Shown: positions 42,489 to 50,049 of the stretch, one piece after another | Position numbering within the stretch: position 1 is the first letter of the stretch | Layout of the letters: each line of letters opens with the position of its first letter | Assembly: GCA_016294035.1 (NCBI GenBank) | Contig: JAEDCT010000002.1 | Span: forward strand, 1-64,000 | DNA length: 64,000 nucleotides | From: Treponema sp. | Lineage (GTDB): Bacteria; Spirochaetota; Spirochaetia; Treponematales; Treponemataceae | Direction: 5' to 3' | The notes under the pieces: generated by a model | The model's input: only the letters and a program-made list of their open reading frames with translations | Databases searched by the model: none | Told to the model about the DNA's origin: nothing | Position numbers and translations under genes: made by a program

Positions 42489-43922
42489 GTGACAAAGCGT
42501 GACTTTCCTAAAATCCATTTCTATGACCAGGATTTCGTAGATATTTATGACAAAACCTGGAACTGGCTTTCCGACTACTGGATTAACCCGGAAACCGGCG
42601 AAAATGACAGTGATGATGGATTATTCGTATACCCTACTAACGGAAAACTGATTCTTGACCAGGCAGAATCTATCTTTTCTTCATTTTTCCTCGTATATTC
42701 CAACAGGAACTATCCTGCATACAAAAATATTGATTATTTCTATGATCGTCAGGAAGCTAGCGGTGCAATTCGCTGGAAATATGACATGAAAACAAACAAG
42801 CCTGTTGTGGACAAGAAAAATCCCGAGGGAATTGGGCTTCCACTTTTTGCATGGGCTGAATTCAATCTCTATCACAAGAGCGCAAACAAGAAGAGAATCA
42901 AGGAAGTAATGCCAGTTCTCCAGAAATACATGGAATGGATTGACAAGAACTTCAAGCAGCCAAACGGACTCTATTCTGTTCCACATGAAGCATCATCAAT
43001 GTTCAATGCTCCAAGAAAGGGATGCTACTACCCGGTAGACTTCAACAGCTGCATGGCAATCAATGTGGCCCACATGTCAGCACTGGGAGATATTCTCAAT
43101 GACAAGGATTTGAGTTTCCAGTACAAGAGAATGTACTTCAGTCTCAAAACAAGAATCAACGGACTTATGTGGGATCACGAAACCGGATTCTATCATGACC
43201 TGGACAAAAACGAACAGAAGCTTCCACAGAAAACAATAGCTGGTTTCTGGCCTTTGCTGGCAGAGCTTCCAAATGCAGACAGAGCAGACACCCTCATTGC
43301 TCACCTGAGTAATCCAAAGACGTTCGGAACAGATCATCCTTTCCCATCTTTGAGTGCTGACAGCCCGGATTTCAAGGAAAGTGGTGAAGGATACAAGGGT
43401 TCTGTTTTTGCTTCAATGAACTTTATGGTTATTAAGGGACTTGAAAAATACCAGCGCTATGACTTCGCCCGTGAGTGCTCAATCCGTCACCTGTACTATA
43501 TTCTTGAAGGATTGAGTCCGGCAAATGCAAAGGTTAAAGGTGATTTGTACGAAGCATATCTCCCATACAAAGAAGGTCCTGCAAGCTGCAGAGGTGAAAA
43601 AGACTTCCCAAGGAAAAAGCTTCTTCACTATACTGGACTTTCAACAGTTGCCCTCATGATTGAAAACGTTATTGGTCTGAACATCAGTCTGCCTAGGAAA
43701 ACTGTTGACTGGATCATTCCTAACCTGGAAATCATGGGTATAGAAAAGCTTTCCCTCAAGAGGAACCTTATCACAATTCTAAGCAACAAGAGTAAGCGTG
43801 GCTGGGAAATTCAGATGGAAAGTGAAAAGCTCTATTACTTCACCATCAATATTCTTAACCAGAAGAAAAAAACACTTCCAATTCCAAGCGGAAAGTGCTC
43901 AATGCTCATAGACAAGCTGTAG
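42489..43922 (+). CDS. trehalase-like/GH63-type glycoside hydrolase
   Basis: A 477-residue cytosolic (alpha/alpha)6-barrel glycosidase of the trehalase/GH63 (MGH1-like) group. Diagnostic stretches are RKGCYYPVDFNSCMAINVAHMSALG, WDHETGFYHDLD, GFWPLLAELP and PFPSLSADSPDF, which parallel the substrate-binding Asp/Trp-rich positions in this clan. No signal peptide, so it acts on an intracellular disaccharide or oligosaccharide; the exact substrate is unknown. The start is GTG at 42489 with AGGAG upstream. A clear terminator follows. Confidence 0.8.
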   Translation: MTKRDFPKIHFYDQDFVDIYDKTWNWLSDYWINPETGENDSDDGLFVYPTNGKLILDQAESIFSSFFLVYSNRNYPAYKNIDYFYDRQEASGAIRWKYDMKTNKPVVDKKNPEGIGLPLFAWAEFNLYHKSANKKRIKEVMPVLQKYMEWIDKNFKQPNGLYSVPHEASSMFNAPRKGCYYPVDFNSCMAINVAHMSALGDILNDKDLSFQYKRMYFSLKTRINGLMWDHETGFYHDLDKNEQKLPQKTIAGFWPLLAELPNADRADTLIAHLSNPKTFGTDHPFPSLSADSPDFKESGEGYKGSVFASMNFMVIKGLEKYQRYDFARECSIRHLYYILEGLSPANAKVKGDLYEAYLPYKEGPASCRGEKDFPRKKLLHYTGLSTVALMIENVIGLNISLPRKTVDWIIPNLEIMGIEKLSLKRNLITILSNKSKRGWEIQMESEKLYYFTINILNQKKKTLPIPSGKCSMLIDKL

Positions 43923-43937
43923 AATACAAAAGTCATT

Positions 43938-43964
43938 CCCGTGCTCGACACGGGATTTTTTTTG
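43938..43964 (+). terminator. terminator after the trehalase-like gene
   Basis: CCCGTG-CTCGA-CACGGG hairpin (43938-43954) followed by an eight-T run. Confidence 0.8.
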
Positions 43965-44018
43965 ACCTGGTGGCATAAGATTGTCAGATCAAGCCTTACA
44001 ATGACATTTTACTCCGAA

Positions 44019-45029
44019 TCAATAGATATCTGACTCACTGTGAAATCCAGTCTCGAGGATTACATTCTTCATGTTGTCTTTTGTTACAAGCATTGGATCC
44101 AGAAGCACAGAAGGAACTTCATTCAATCCATTGTTGAAAACTTCCTTTCCATACGGAAGATCCTGCATTGTCTCTCCCCTTCCAAGACGGACTGAAATAT
44201 TTGCAGCACATTCGGCAAGGTTTGTAATTGGCTTGTAAACAGTAAAATCCTGCTTTCCTTCAATAATATTCCTGCATGCAGAAACATCAGCATCCTGACC
44301 GCAGATTGGAATATGCTTTCTCACTGAACTGTCATTCAAAACCTGAATTACAGATTGGGCAATCAAATCATTTCCACAAATTATGGTTTCTGGAATTTTG
44401 TTCTTCCTGACGCAATCAATCATATATTTTCTTGAATTCTCGTATCTCCATCCCTGAGTATAGAAAATATCATTGATCTTAATATCTGTTCCAGAGATAA
44501 CTGAGTTTATTCCATCCAGAATCAGAGGCACGTTATAGTCTTCTTCCGGCCCAAGAATACAAGACCAGTTCTTTGAGTCCGTCACATTCATCATCTGTGT
44601 GGCCATAATCTCACCCACCTTGCGACTATCAACTGTAATGTACAGGGATGCATAAGAATCCATCAGAAGCCTGTCATAGGAAATAACCGGTATATTTTTT
44701 TTCCTGTATTCCTCAAGAACACCGGAAAGACCAGAAGCCTCCTTTGGAAGCACAACAAGAACATCTATGTCAGACTTCAGTAAATCATAAAGCTGAGACT
44801 CCTGTTTTCCGCCATCATTTTCTGCATTCTTGAATATCACTGTGGCACCAAGATATCTGGCAGTTGCAGTAAATACATCAACCTCTCGCTGCCATCTTTC
44901 AAGAGCAAGATTATCCACAGAAAAACCAATAAGCAAACTGTTTTCTGATTTTTTATGTTCAGATTTAATTTTGCAGCCGGAATAAAAAAAGGTCATCGCT
45001 GCAAGAATAACCAATAAAACTCTTCTCAT
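44019..45029 (-). CDS. orphan sugar-binding lipoprotein (RbsB/XylF-like)
   Basis: A 336-residue type I periplasmic binding protein. Lipobox FFYSGCKIKSE near residues 15-20, then the Rossmann-like lobes with LLIGFSVDNLALERW, VLVVLPKEASGLSGVLEEYRKKNIPVISYDRL, and GNDLIAQSVIQVLND and PICGQDADVSA in the second lobe, a pattern close to xylose- and galactose-binding proteins. No ABC permease or ATPase is adjacent, so it may serve as a chemoreceptor partner or work with a transporter elsewhere. Confidence 0.8.
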   Translation of the reverse strand: MRRVLLVILAAMTFFYSGCKIKSEHKKSENSLLIGFSVDNLALERWQREVDVFTATARYLGATVIFKNAENDGGKQESQLYDLLKSDIDVLVVLPKEASGLSGVLEEYRKKNIPVISYDRLLMDSYASLYITVDSRKVGEIMATQMMNVTDSKNWSCILGPEEDYNVPLILDGINSVISGTDIKINDIFYTQGWRYENSRKYMIDCVRKNKIPETIICGNDLIAQSVIQVLNDSSVRKHIPICGQDADVSACRNIIEGKQDFTVYKPITNLAECAANISVRLGRGETMQDLPYGKEVFNNGLNEVPSVLLDPMLVTKDNMKNVILETGFHSESDIY

Positions 45030-45207
45030 AAAAATCTATCCCCGGCCAACATTTTATTACATATCAAAGAAAATGTCCTGAATCTTAATTAAAAAAATTG
45101 TATATTTCGGTATAGAACAAAGCTCCAGCCGGCAACCTGGACATTACCCACAACCGAAGGAAAGATTTTCACATAGTATTTATAGAAATATTTTTAGAAA
45201 ATTAACA

Positions 45208-45236
45208 TTGTGCAACACGACTTAAACGAGTATAAT
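45208..45236 (+). promoter_or_regulatory. promoter placing the transcript start near the SEC-C gene ATG
   Basis: TTGTGC (45208-45213), 17-base spacer, TATAAT (45231-45236). The ATG at 45246 is 9 bases on, so the leader is about three bases. Confidence 0.55.
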
Positions 45237-45245
45237 CAATTCATT

Positions 45246-45743
45246 ATGAGTGAAACTATTGATTTATGTCCTTGTGGCTCAGGAAAAAAATATTCTGAAT
45301 GCTGCGAACCAATTATTAAAAGAACTACAAAGGCTCCTACAGCAGAAGCCCTTATGAGAGCACGTTACACAGCTTACGTTGTTCATGAAATTGACTTCAT
45401 CATTGACTCTTGCGAAAAGGGTGAAAAGATTGCTGAAATTGACAGAAAGGCAACTGAAGACTGGAGCAACAAAAGCACATGGCACGGACTCAAAATTCTT
45501 CGAACTGAAAACCCTAAAGAAGACGAAGCAATTGTTGAATTTGAAGCAACTTATACTCAGAAGGGTATCCGCGACATTCATCATGAAATTGCCGGATTCA
45601 GAAAGATTGACGGTGAGTGGCTTTACAGCGAAGGACTTCTTCGCCCAACAACTGTAGTACGCGAAGGAAAGAAAGTCGGAAGAAACGAACCTTGTCCTTG
45701 CGGATCTGGAAAGAAATACAAGCAGTGTTGCGGAAGGACTTAA
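45246..45743 (+). CDS. YchJ-like SEC-C motif protein
   Basis: A 165-residue protein with a SEC-C zinc motif at each end: CPCGSGKKYSECC at the N-terminus and CPCGSGKKYKQCC at the C-terminus, separated by an NTF2-like region (ALMRARYTAYVVHEIDFI and IHHEIAGFRKIDGEWLYSEG), the arrangement of the YchJ/UPF0225 family. SEC-C motifs bind zinc and, in SecA, SecB or ribosomes; YchJ's role is unknown. The start is the ATG at 45246 rather than an upstream codon, since it gives the family N-terminus. The last codons form one arm of a perfect 21-bp hairpin. Confidence 0.85.
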   Translation: MSETIDLCPCGSGKKYSECCEPIIKRTTKAPTAEALMRARYTAYVVHEIDFIIDSCEKGEKIAEIDRKATEDWSNKSTWHGLKILRTENPKEDEAIVEFEATYTQKGIRDIHHEIAGFRKIDGEWLYSEGLLRPTTVVREGKKVGRNEPCPCGSGKKYKQCCGRT

Positions 45744-45771
45744 ACCTAAAGGTTTAAGTCCTTCCGCAACA
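45726..45771 (+). repeat. perfect 21-bp inverted repeat overlapping the SEC-C gene stop
   Basis: Bases 45726-45746 pair perfectly with 45751-45771 around a TAAA loop. The left arm is the gene's last five codons and stop plus three bases. There is no T run directly after, so it is not a typical terminator. Confidence 0.95.
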
Positions 45772-45778
45772 TATTGTT

Positions 45779-45818
45779 ATAAAAAATATATAAATCTTTC
45801 GATTTATATATTTTTTAT
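45779..45818. repeat. perfect 18-bp AT-rich inverted repeat
   Basis: Bases 45779-45796 pair perfectly with 45801-45818 around a TTTC loop, and the right arm ends in six Ts. It may act as a terminator or mRNA 3' end for the SEC-C gene; downstream bases repeat a TTAAACCTAAAGTTTA-like motif. Confidence 0.9.
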
Positions 45819-45887
45819 TTCTATCGTTTATGCGGGAAAAATTAAACCTAAAGTTTATTTCTGGAACATTATATAAATCGAGATAAC

Positions 45888-46658
45888 ATGGCTAATCTTT
45901 ATACCGGATTCCATGCTGTTGAAGAAAGACTCAGGCGATATTCTGCTGGAAATGAAAACGGAATATCGCTTCATATTTTCTACTCAAAGCCTGGACCAAG
46001 AATCAAAAAAATCATAGCACTGGCAAATTCCTGCGGTGTTGAAAATTCTGTCGTGAGCGAGAAGCAGCTGGACACAATGGCTGTCTCCCTGAACGCTGAA
46101 GCCAGGGAACATAGAGGAATCATTCTCAGTGTCGAAGGCGAAGGTGAACGCGGCAAGAATCTTATGGACTTAAACCAATGGATAAGCACTTGTCCTGAAA
46201 ATGCACTTGTTGTTCTGCTGGACAGTGTTACTGACCCTCACAATGTTGGAGCAATCATCCGCTCATGCGATCAGTTCGGTGCTGACCTGGTTATTATTCC
46301 AGATCACCGCGGAGCAGATGCAAAGGACAATCAGATTGTTGCAAGAACAAGCGCAGGGTCAAGTTCATGGGTTCCTATTGCAACTGTTACAAACCTGGTT
46401 CGTTCCGTTCAGACACTAAAAGACAACGGATTCTGGATTTATGGTGCAGATGCAGGGGGAACAAAACTACATGAAGTTGAATTTGCCGCAAAGACTTGCA
46501 TTGTAATGGGAAGCGAAGGAACCGGAATTGCACATCTTCTTGAAGAACAATGCGACACCATTGTTTCCATTCCAACCTGCGGAAAAATTGACAGCCTCAA
46601 TGTTTCTGTTGCTGCCGGAGTTCTTCTTTACGAATGTTACAGACGAAAACTGAAATAA
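45888..46658 (+). CDS. rlmB: TrmH/SpoU-family RNA 2'-O-methyltransferase (RlmB-like)
   Basis: A 256-residue SPOUT methyltransferase that 2'-O-methylates ribose, in RlmB at G2251 of 23S rRNA. It has the N-terminal substrate-binding domain (FHAVEERLRRYSAGNENG), motif 1 LDSVTDPHNVGAIIRSCDQFGA, motif 2 VMGSEGTGIAHLLEEQ and motif 3 IPTCGKIDSLNVSVAAGVLLYE. The RlmB assignment within the family is probable rather than proven; TrmH-type tRNA methylation is the alternative. Own transcript likely, after the two hairpins. Confidence 0.85.
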   Translation: MANLYTGFHAVEERLRRYSAGNENGISLHIFYSKPGPRIKKIIALANSCGVENSVVSEKQLDTMAVSLNAEAREHRGIILSVEGEGERGKNLMDLNQWISTCPENALVVLLDSVTDPHNVGAIIRSCDQFGADLVIIPDHRGADAKDNQIVARTSAGSSSWVPIATVTNLVRSVQTLKDNGFWIYGADAGGTKLHEVEFAAKTCIVMGSEGTGIAHLLEEQCDTIVSIPTCGKIDSLNVSVAAGVLLYECYRRKLK

Positions 46659-46675
46659 ACTTTCTTAACTTAACA

Positions 46676-46727
46676 AATGGAATTCTTTGAAAACTTTTTT
46701 TGTTTTTTAAGGATTCCATTATTTTTA
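46676..46727 (+). terminator. terminator-like hairpin after rlmB
   Basis: AATGGAAT (from 46676) pairs with ATTCCATT (ending 46720) with further imperfect inner pairs, followed by ATTTTTAC. Confidence 0.5.
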
Positions 46728-46770
46728 CATCAAAACGTAACGATATCAGTTCTTCATTGTTTAAAATAAT

Positions 46771-47475
46771 ATGACACGAATAAAATATTTTTCACTTACA
46801 GTTTATCTTATTGTTCTTCTTGCAGTTACAGGATGTTCTTCTTCCATAAACATAAAGGCTGGTAAAGACAATACACAGGATATTTTGCTTTCCCTGGATC
46901 TGGGAGAAGCAGTCTCGAGAACAATTCTATCTGCAACAAAGGGCATGCAGAAAATGAGCGGAAAAGAAACAAGTGTTTTTTCAAAAAATCATATTGAATC
47001 AGGACTAAAAAAAGCAAATGTAAAAAACATTATTGTATCATGCCCTTCATCAACAAAACTAAATGTCAATGGAACAATCAGCAGCTCACAATCCCATGAT
47101 TTGATTGCCCGGAACAAGAACAAGCTCGTAGTTACATTATCACCAGAATCATTGCAGAACATATCAAAGACCTTGGGCGAAGAAACAAGAAGTTTTCTGG
47201 ATCTGTTCATGGCTCCTGTCATTACCGGAGAAAAAATGACTGATGAAGAATACATTGACCTTCTTGAATCAGTGTATGGAAAAGAAATTACAAATGACAT
47301 AAAAAAAGCATCCATCAAATTCACCATGACGGTTCCAGATGGATGCAGACAAAAATCATATAAAGCACCTGATGGAATTTCAGTTTCAGCAACAGACAAA
47401 TTGGTAAGTTTTTCATATCCTCTTCTAAGGCTTTTGACGCTTACAGGCACTGAAACTTCTTTTATCCAATGGTAA
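46771..47475 (+). CDS. lipoprotein of unknown function
   Basis: A 234-residue lipoprotein: signal LIVLLAVTGCSSS (Cys about 22). The mature part is mixed alpha/beta with no family I can name; conserved-looking parts are LDLGEAVSRTILSATKGM and VTLSPESLQNISKTLGEETRSFLDLFMAPV. No Shine-Dalgarno is visible. It converges with uppP with only 3 bp between the stops. Confidence 0.7.
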   Translation: MTRIKYFSLTVYLIVLLAVTGCSSSINIKAGKDNTQDILLSLDLGEAVSRTILSATKGMQKMSGKETSVFSKNHIESGLKKANVKNIIVSCPSSTKLNVNGTISSSQSHDLIARNKNKLVVTLSPESLQNISKTLGEETRSFLDLFMAPVITGEKMTDEEYIDLLESVYGKEITNDIKKASIKFTMTVPDGCRQKSYKAPDGISVSATDKLVSFSYPLLRLLTLTGTETSFIQW

Positions 47476-47478
47476 GTT

Positions 47479-48312
47479 TTAGCCCAGGAAAATCATTCCA
47501 AGGACGCCGGCTGGTACAAGATAACATGCAAACCATTCGAGGCGTCCTTTTTTTATCAGCTTCATGAGCCATGTGAGGGAAAGATATCCTGAAGCAAATG
47601 CAGCTGCACATCCCGCTATGACAACATCAAATCCGATTGAACTTGCAACTTCACCAAGATCCTTTGCCTCAAGAATAAAGGCACCAAGAATGGCAGGAAT
47701 TGAAACTATGAAAGAAAATTCTCCAGCCCTGCTTCTAGGAACACCACAAAACAAGGCACCGGAAATTGTTGAACCGCTTCTTGAAATACCAGGCAAAGTT
47801 CCAACGCCCTGAGCAAAACCAATTATAAGAGCCTGTATCCAGGTTACTGATTTTTTTTCATCCCCAGAGATTGTTCCTGATTTTTTTTCAACAACTGATG
47901 AAAGAACAAGAAAAACTGCAGTTACAATGAATCCGGCACAAATAAATTTTACAGGAACATTCTCAACAAACTTTGATGAAATCACTCCCATAATTCCAGT
48001 TACAATTGTTGCAAGAATTATTGCCAGAATATATTTTTTGTTTTCCTTCTGATTTTCAATCTGAACTTCATCAGTTTTTTTTGCAGGAACAAAAATTCGG
48101 GCAAATGAACACAGCAGTTCCCAGATTTTCTTTCTGAAGAAAAGCACTACAGACAGCAATGTTGCAAGATGCAAAAAAACATCAAACAACAAGGGCACAT
48201 CTTCCAGGCCGAAAAGATGCTGCAAAACAGCAAGATGCCCGCTTGAAGAAATTGGAAGAAATTCTGCAATTCCCTGAAAAACACCAAGAACAATTCCCTG
48301 AATCATCGACAT
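47479..48312 (-). CDS. uppP: undecaprenyl-diphosphatase
   Basis: UppP/BacA recycles the lipid carrier for peptidoglycan and polysaccharide synthesis by removing a phosphate from undecaprenyl diphosphate; it also gives bacitracin resistance. The 277-residue multi-helix protein has both signature repeats: QGIAEFLPISSSGHLAV (Glu17, His26) and GVGTLPGISRSGSTISGALFCG, plus SRAGEFSFIVSIPAI. Normal length. It has a GGTGG-type ribosome site. Its upstream region is the repeat cluster at 48340-48650. Confidence 0.95.
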   Translation of the reverse strand: MSMIQGIVLGVFQGIAEFLPISSSGHLAVLQHLFGLEDVPLLFDVFLHLATLLSVVLFFRKKIWELLCSFARIFVPAKKTDEVQIENQKENKKYILAIILATIVTGIMGVISSKFVENVPVKFICAGFIVTAVFLVLSSVVEKKSGTISGDEKKSVTWIQALIIGFAQGVGTLPGISRSGSTISGALFCGVPRSRAGEFSFIVSIPAILGAFILEAKDLGEVASSIGFDVVIAGCAAAFASGYLSLTWLMKLIKKGRLEWFACYLVPAGVLGMIFLG

Positions 48313-48339
48313 AAAAAACCACCTGAATATATTTTTTCA

Positions 48340-48650
48340 AGAATATCCACTCTCACGAACAAAACAATCACTTACTATGAAAGGATTTTTGCAGTCCGTC
48401 GAAGAAATATTTTCATATATTTTTTTTATTAATTACAAACGAGAATATCCCTTTATGGACAGACAATTACTTAACTATAAAAATACTTCCAGTCAGTCAT
48501 CGAATGACAAAACCGCTAGCTAGCGTCGCTACACGCGCAAGCCGGCATGGAAACTATCATTCCGTCTTGCGAGTGTTTTTGCCATCCGATGCCTTCCTTC
48601 CCGTATTTTTATATAATTCTTTCCACTGTCCGTGAGGGGATATTCCCGAT
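48340..48650. repeat. cluster of palindromic dispersed repeats, copies B and C with flanks
   Basis: Two related units start with AGAATATCC at 48340 and 48442, 102 bp apart, each with a (T/C)ACTTA-CTAT-AAA(A/G)-type centre like 37621-37694. A right arm CTGTCCGTGAGGGGATAT is at about 48624-48642. Inside lies a 23-bp stretch at 48510-48532 that is the near reverse complement of 57881-57903 and 58043-58065. This fills the 363-bp gap between uppP and mnmE; no coding region is seen. Confidence 0.75.
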
Positions 48651-48675
48651 TACAAAAAATCAGAATATCCGAAGT

Positions 48676-50049
48676 TTATTTTCCAACACAGAAATTTTCA
48701 AACACAGTTCCCAATACATCATCTGGTGTTACTTCGCCAGTTACTTCTCCCAAGCTATCAAGAGAATCTTCCAGATCCTGAACAACAGCATCAAGTCCGT
48801 ACTCGTGATTTTCCGCAGTTTCTATTGCATGTGTCACACGCTCCAAAGCTTCTTCAACTGACTTTTTCTGTCTTTCACTTCCAAGTCCAACTCCGTCCCT
48901 GGAACTTTCTTTTCCTGCAAGAAGAATTTTCTTTGTTTTGGAAACAAGTTCTTCTATACCAACTCCCTTCTTTGCAGAAATACTTACACAATCCTTGTCT
49001 TCATAAGTCTGACATAAAACAGAACCATAATCACACTTATTGAAAACAACAATCAAGGGAATATTTTTCTGACTGACAATAAATTCCTTGTCATCCTCAG
49101 AAATTCCGGAATTGGAATCAACTAGATAAAGAATAACATCTGCATCATTTGAAAGATCTTTCGTAAGTTCAACACCACGAGCTTCAATCACATCATCAGT
49201 TTCTCTCAAACCGGCAGTATCAAAAAGCCTTACAGGGATTCCATCAAAATCAGCATAGCTTTCAAGCCAGTCCCGTGTAGTTCCTTCAATATCACTGACA
49301 ATGGCTCTGTCTTCTTTCAGGAGAGTATTAAACAGGCTGGATTTTCCCGCATTGGTTTTTCCGCACAGGACAATTCGTGCACCATCTTGAAACAGCTTTT
49401 CACTTTTCCACGACGACTTCAAACTTTCAAGAGATTTTTTCACTTCCTTGAGCAAAGTTGTATCAAAATATTCTGCAATATTTTCTTCATCTTCGGGATA
49501 TTCAATTTCAACTTCGATTGCTGCCAGTGCCTCGAGGATATTTTTCTTTACCCCATCAATAACATCAAAAAGATTTCCTGCAAGTCTTGTAGCAGCTTTT
49601 GACCTGGAGATACTTGTCTTACTGTCAATTATTTCTTTTACGGCTTCTGCCTTTGTAAGATCTGTCTTGCCGTTAATATATGATCTGAATGTGAATTCAC
49701 CGCGTTCTGCCTGACGAAACCCATTCTGCAGAAAAATATTCTGAATTGCAGTCACAACAGAAACTCCGCCATGACAAAATACCTCAACCATGTCTTCGCC
49801 GGTAAATGACTTTGGATTTCTGTAGACACCAACCATGACTTCATCAACTTTAATTCCGCCGTCCAGAATCCACCCGTATACAAGAGTATTTCCAGAAGCC
49901 TCAAGCAGTGCCTTTGGACGGGAAAAAAAATTTGATGCAAGTTCTATGGAATTCTTTCCACTTGCCCGTACAATGCCGATTGCCCCGGGAACAAGTGGAG
50001 TTGCTATTGCCGAAATTGGTTCTTCCGGAGTATATCCTAGATTTGTCAT
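48676..50049 (-). CDS. mnmE: tRNA modification GTPase MnmE
   Basis: MnmE with MnmG builds the cmnm5/nm5 group on wobble uridine of tRNAs. The 457-residue product has the formyl-THF-binding N-terminal domain (TPLVPGAIGIVRASG, FCHGGVSVV, GEFTFRSYINGK), an inserted G domain (GKTNAGKSS near 230-238, DIEGTTRDWLE, DTAGLRETDDVIEARGVE, NKCD) and the C-terminal FENFCVGK ending with the catalytic Cys. The G1 motif has Thr where Pro is usual. It overlaps the upstream DUF4015 gene by 4 bp. Confidence 0.95.
   Translation of the reverse strand: MTNLGYTPEEPISAIATPLVPGAIGIVRASGKNSIELASNFFSRPKALLEASGNTLVYGWILDGGIKVDEVMVGVYRNPKSFTGEDMVEVFCHGGVSVVTAIQNIFLQNGFRQAERGEFTFRSYINGKTDLTKAEAVKEIIDSKTSISRSKAATRLAGNLFDVIDGVKKNILEALAAIEVEIEYPEDEENIAEYFDTTLLKEVKKSLESLKSSWKSEKLFQDGARIVLCGKTNAGKSSLFNTLLKEDRAIVSDIEGTTRDWLESYADFDGIPVRLFDTAGLRETDDVIEARGVELTKDLSNDADVILYLVDSNSGISEDDKEFIVSQKNIPLIVVFNKCDYGSVLCQTYEDKDCVSISAKKGVGIEELVSKTKKILLAGKESSRDGVGLGSERQKKSVEEALERVTHAIETAENHEYGLDAVVQDLEDSLDSLGEVTGEVTPDDVLGTVFENFCVGK

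Noticed and set aside
45726..45818. Terminal repeats of an insertion sequence
   Set aside because: The two inverted repeats are self-contained hairpins only 46 and 40 bp long with no transposase or target duplication seen.
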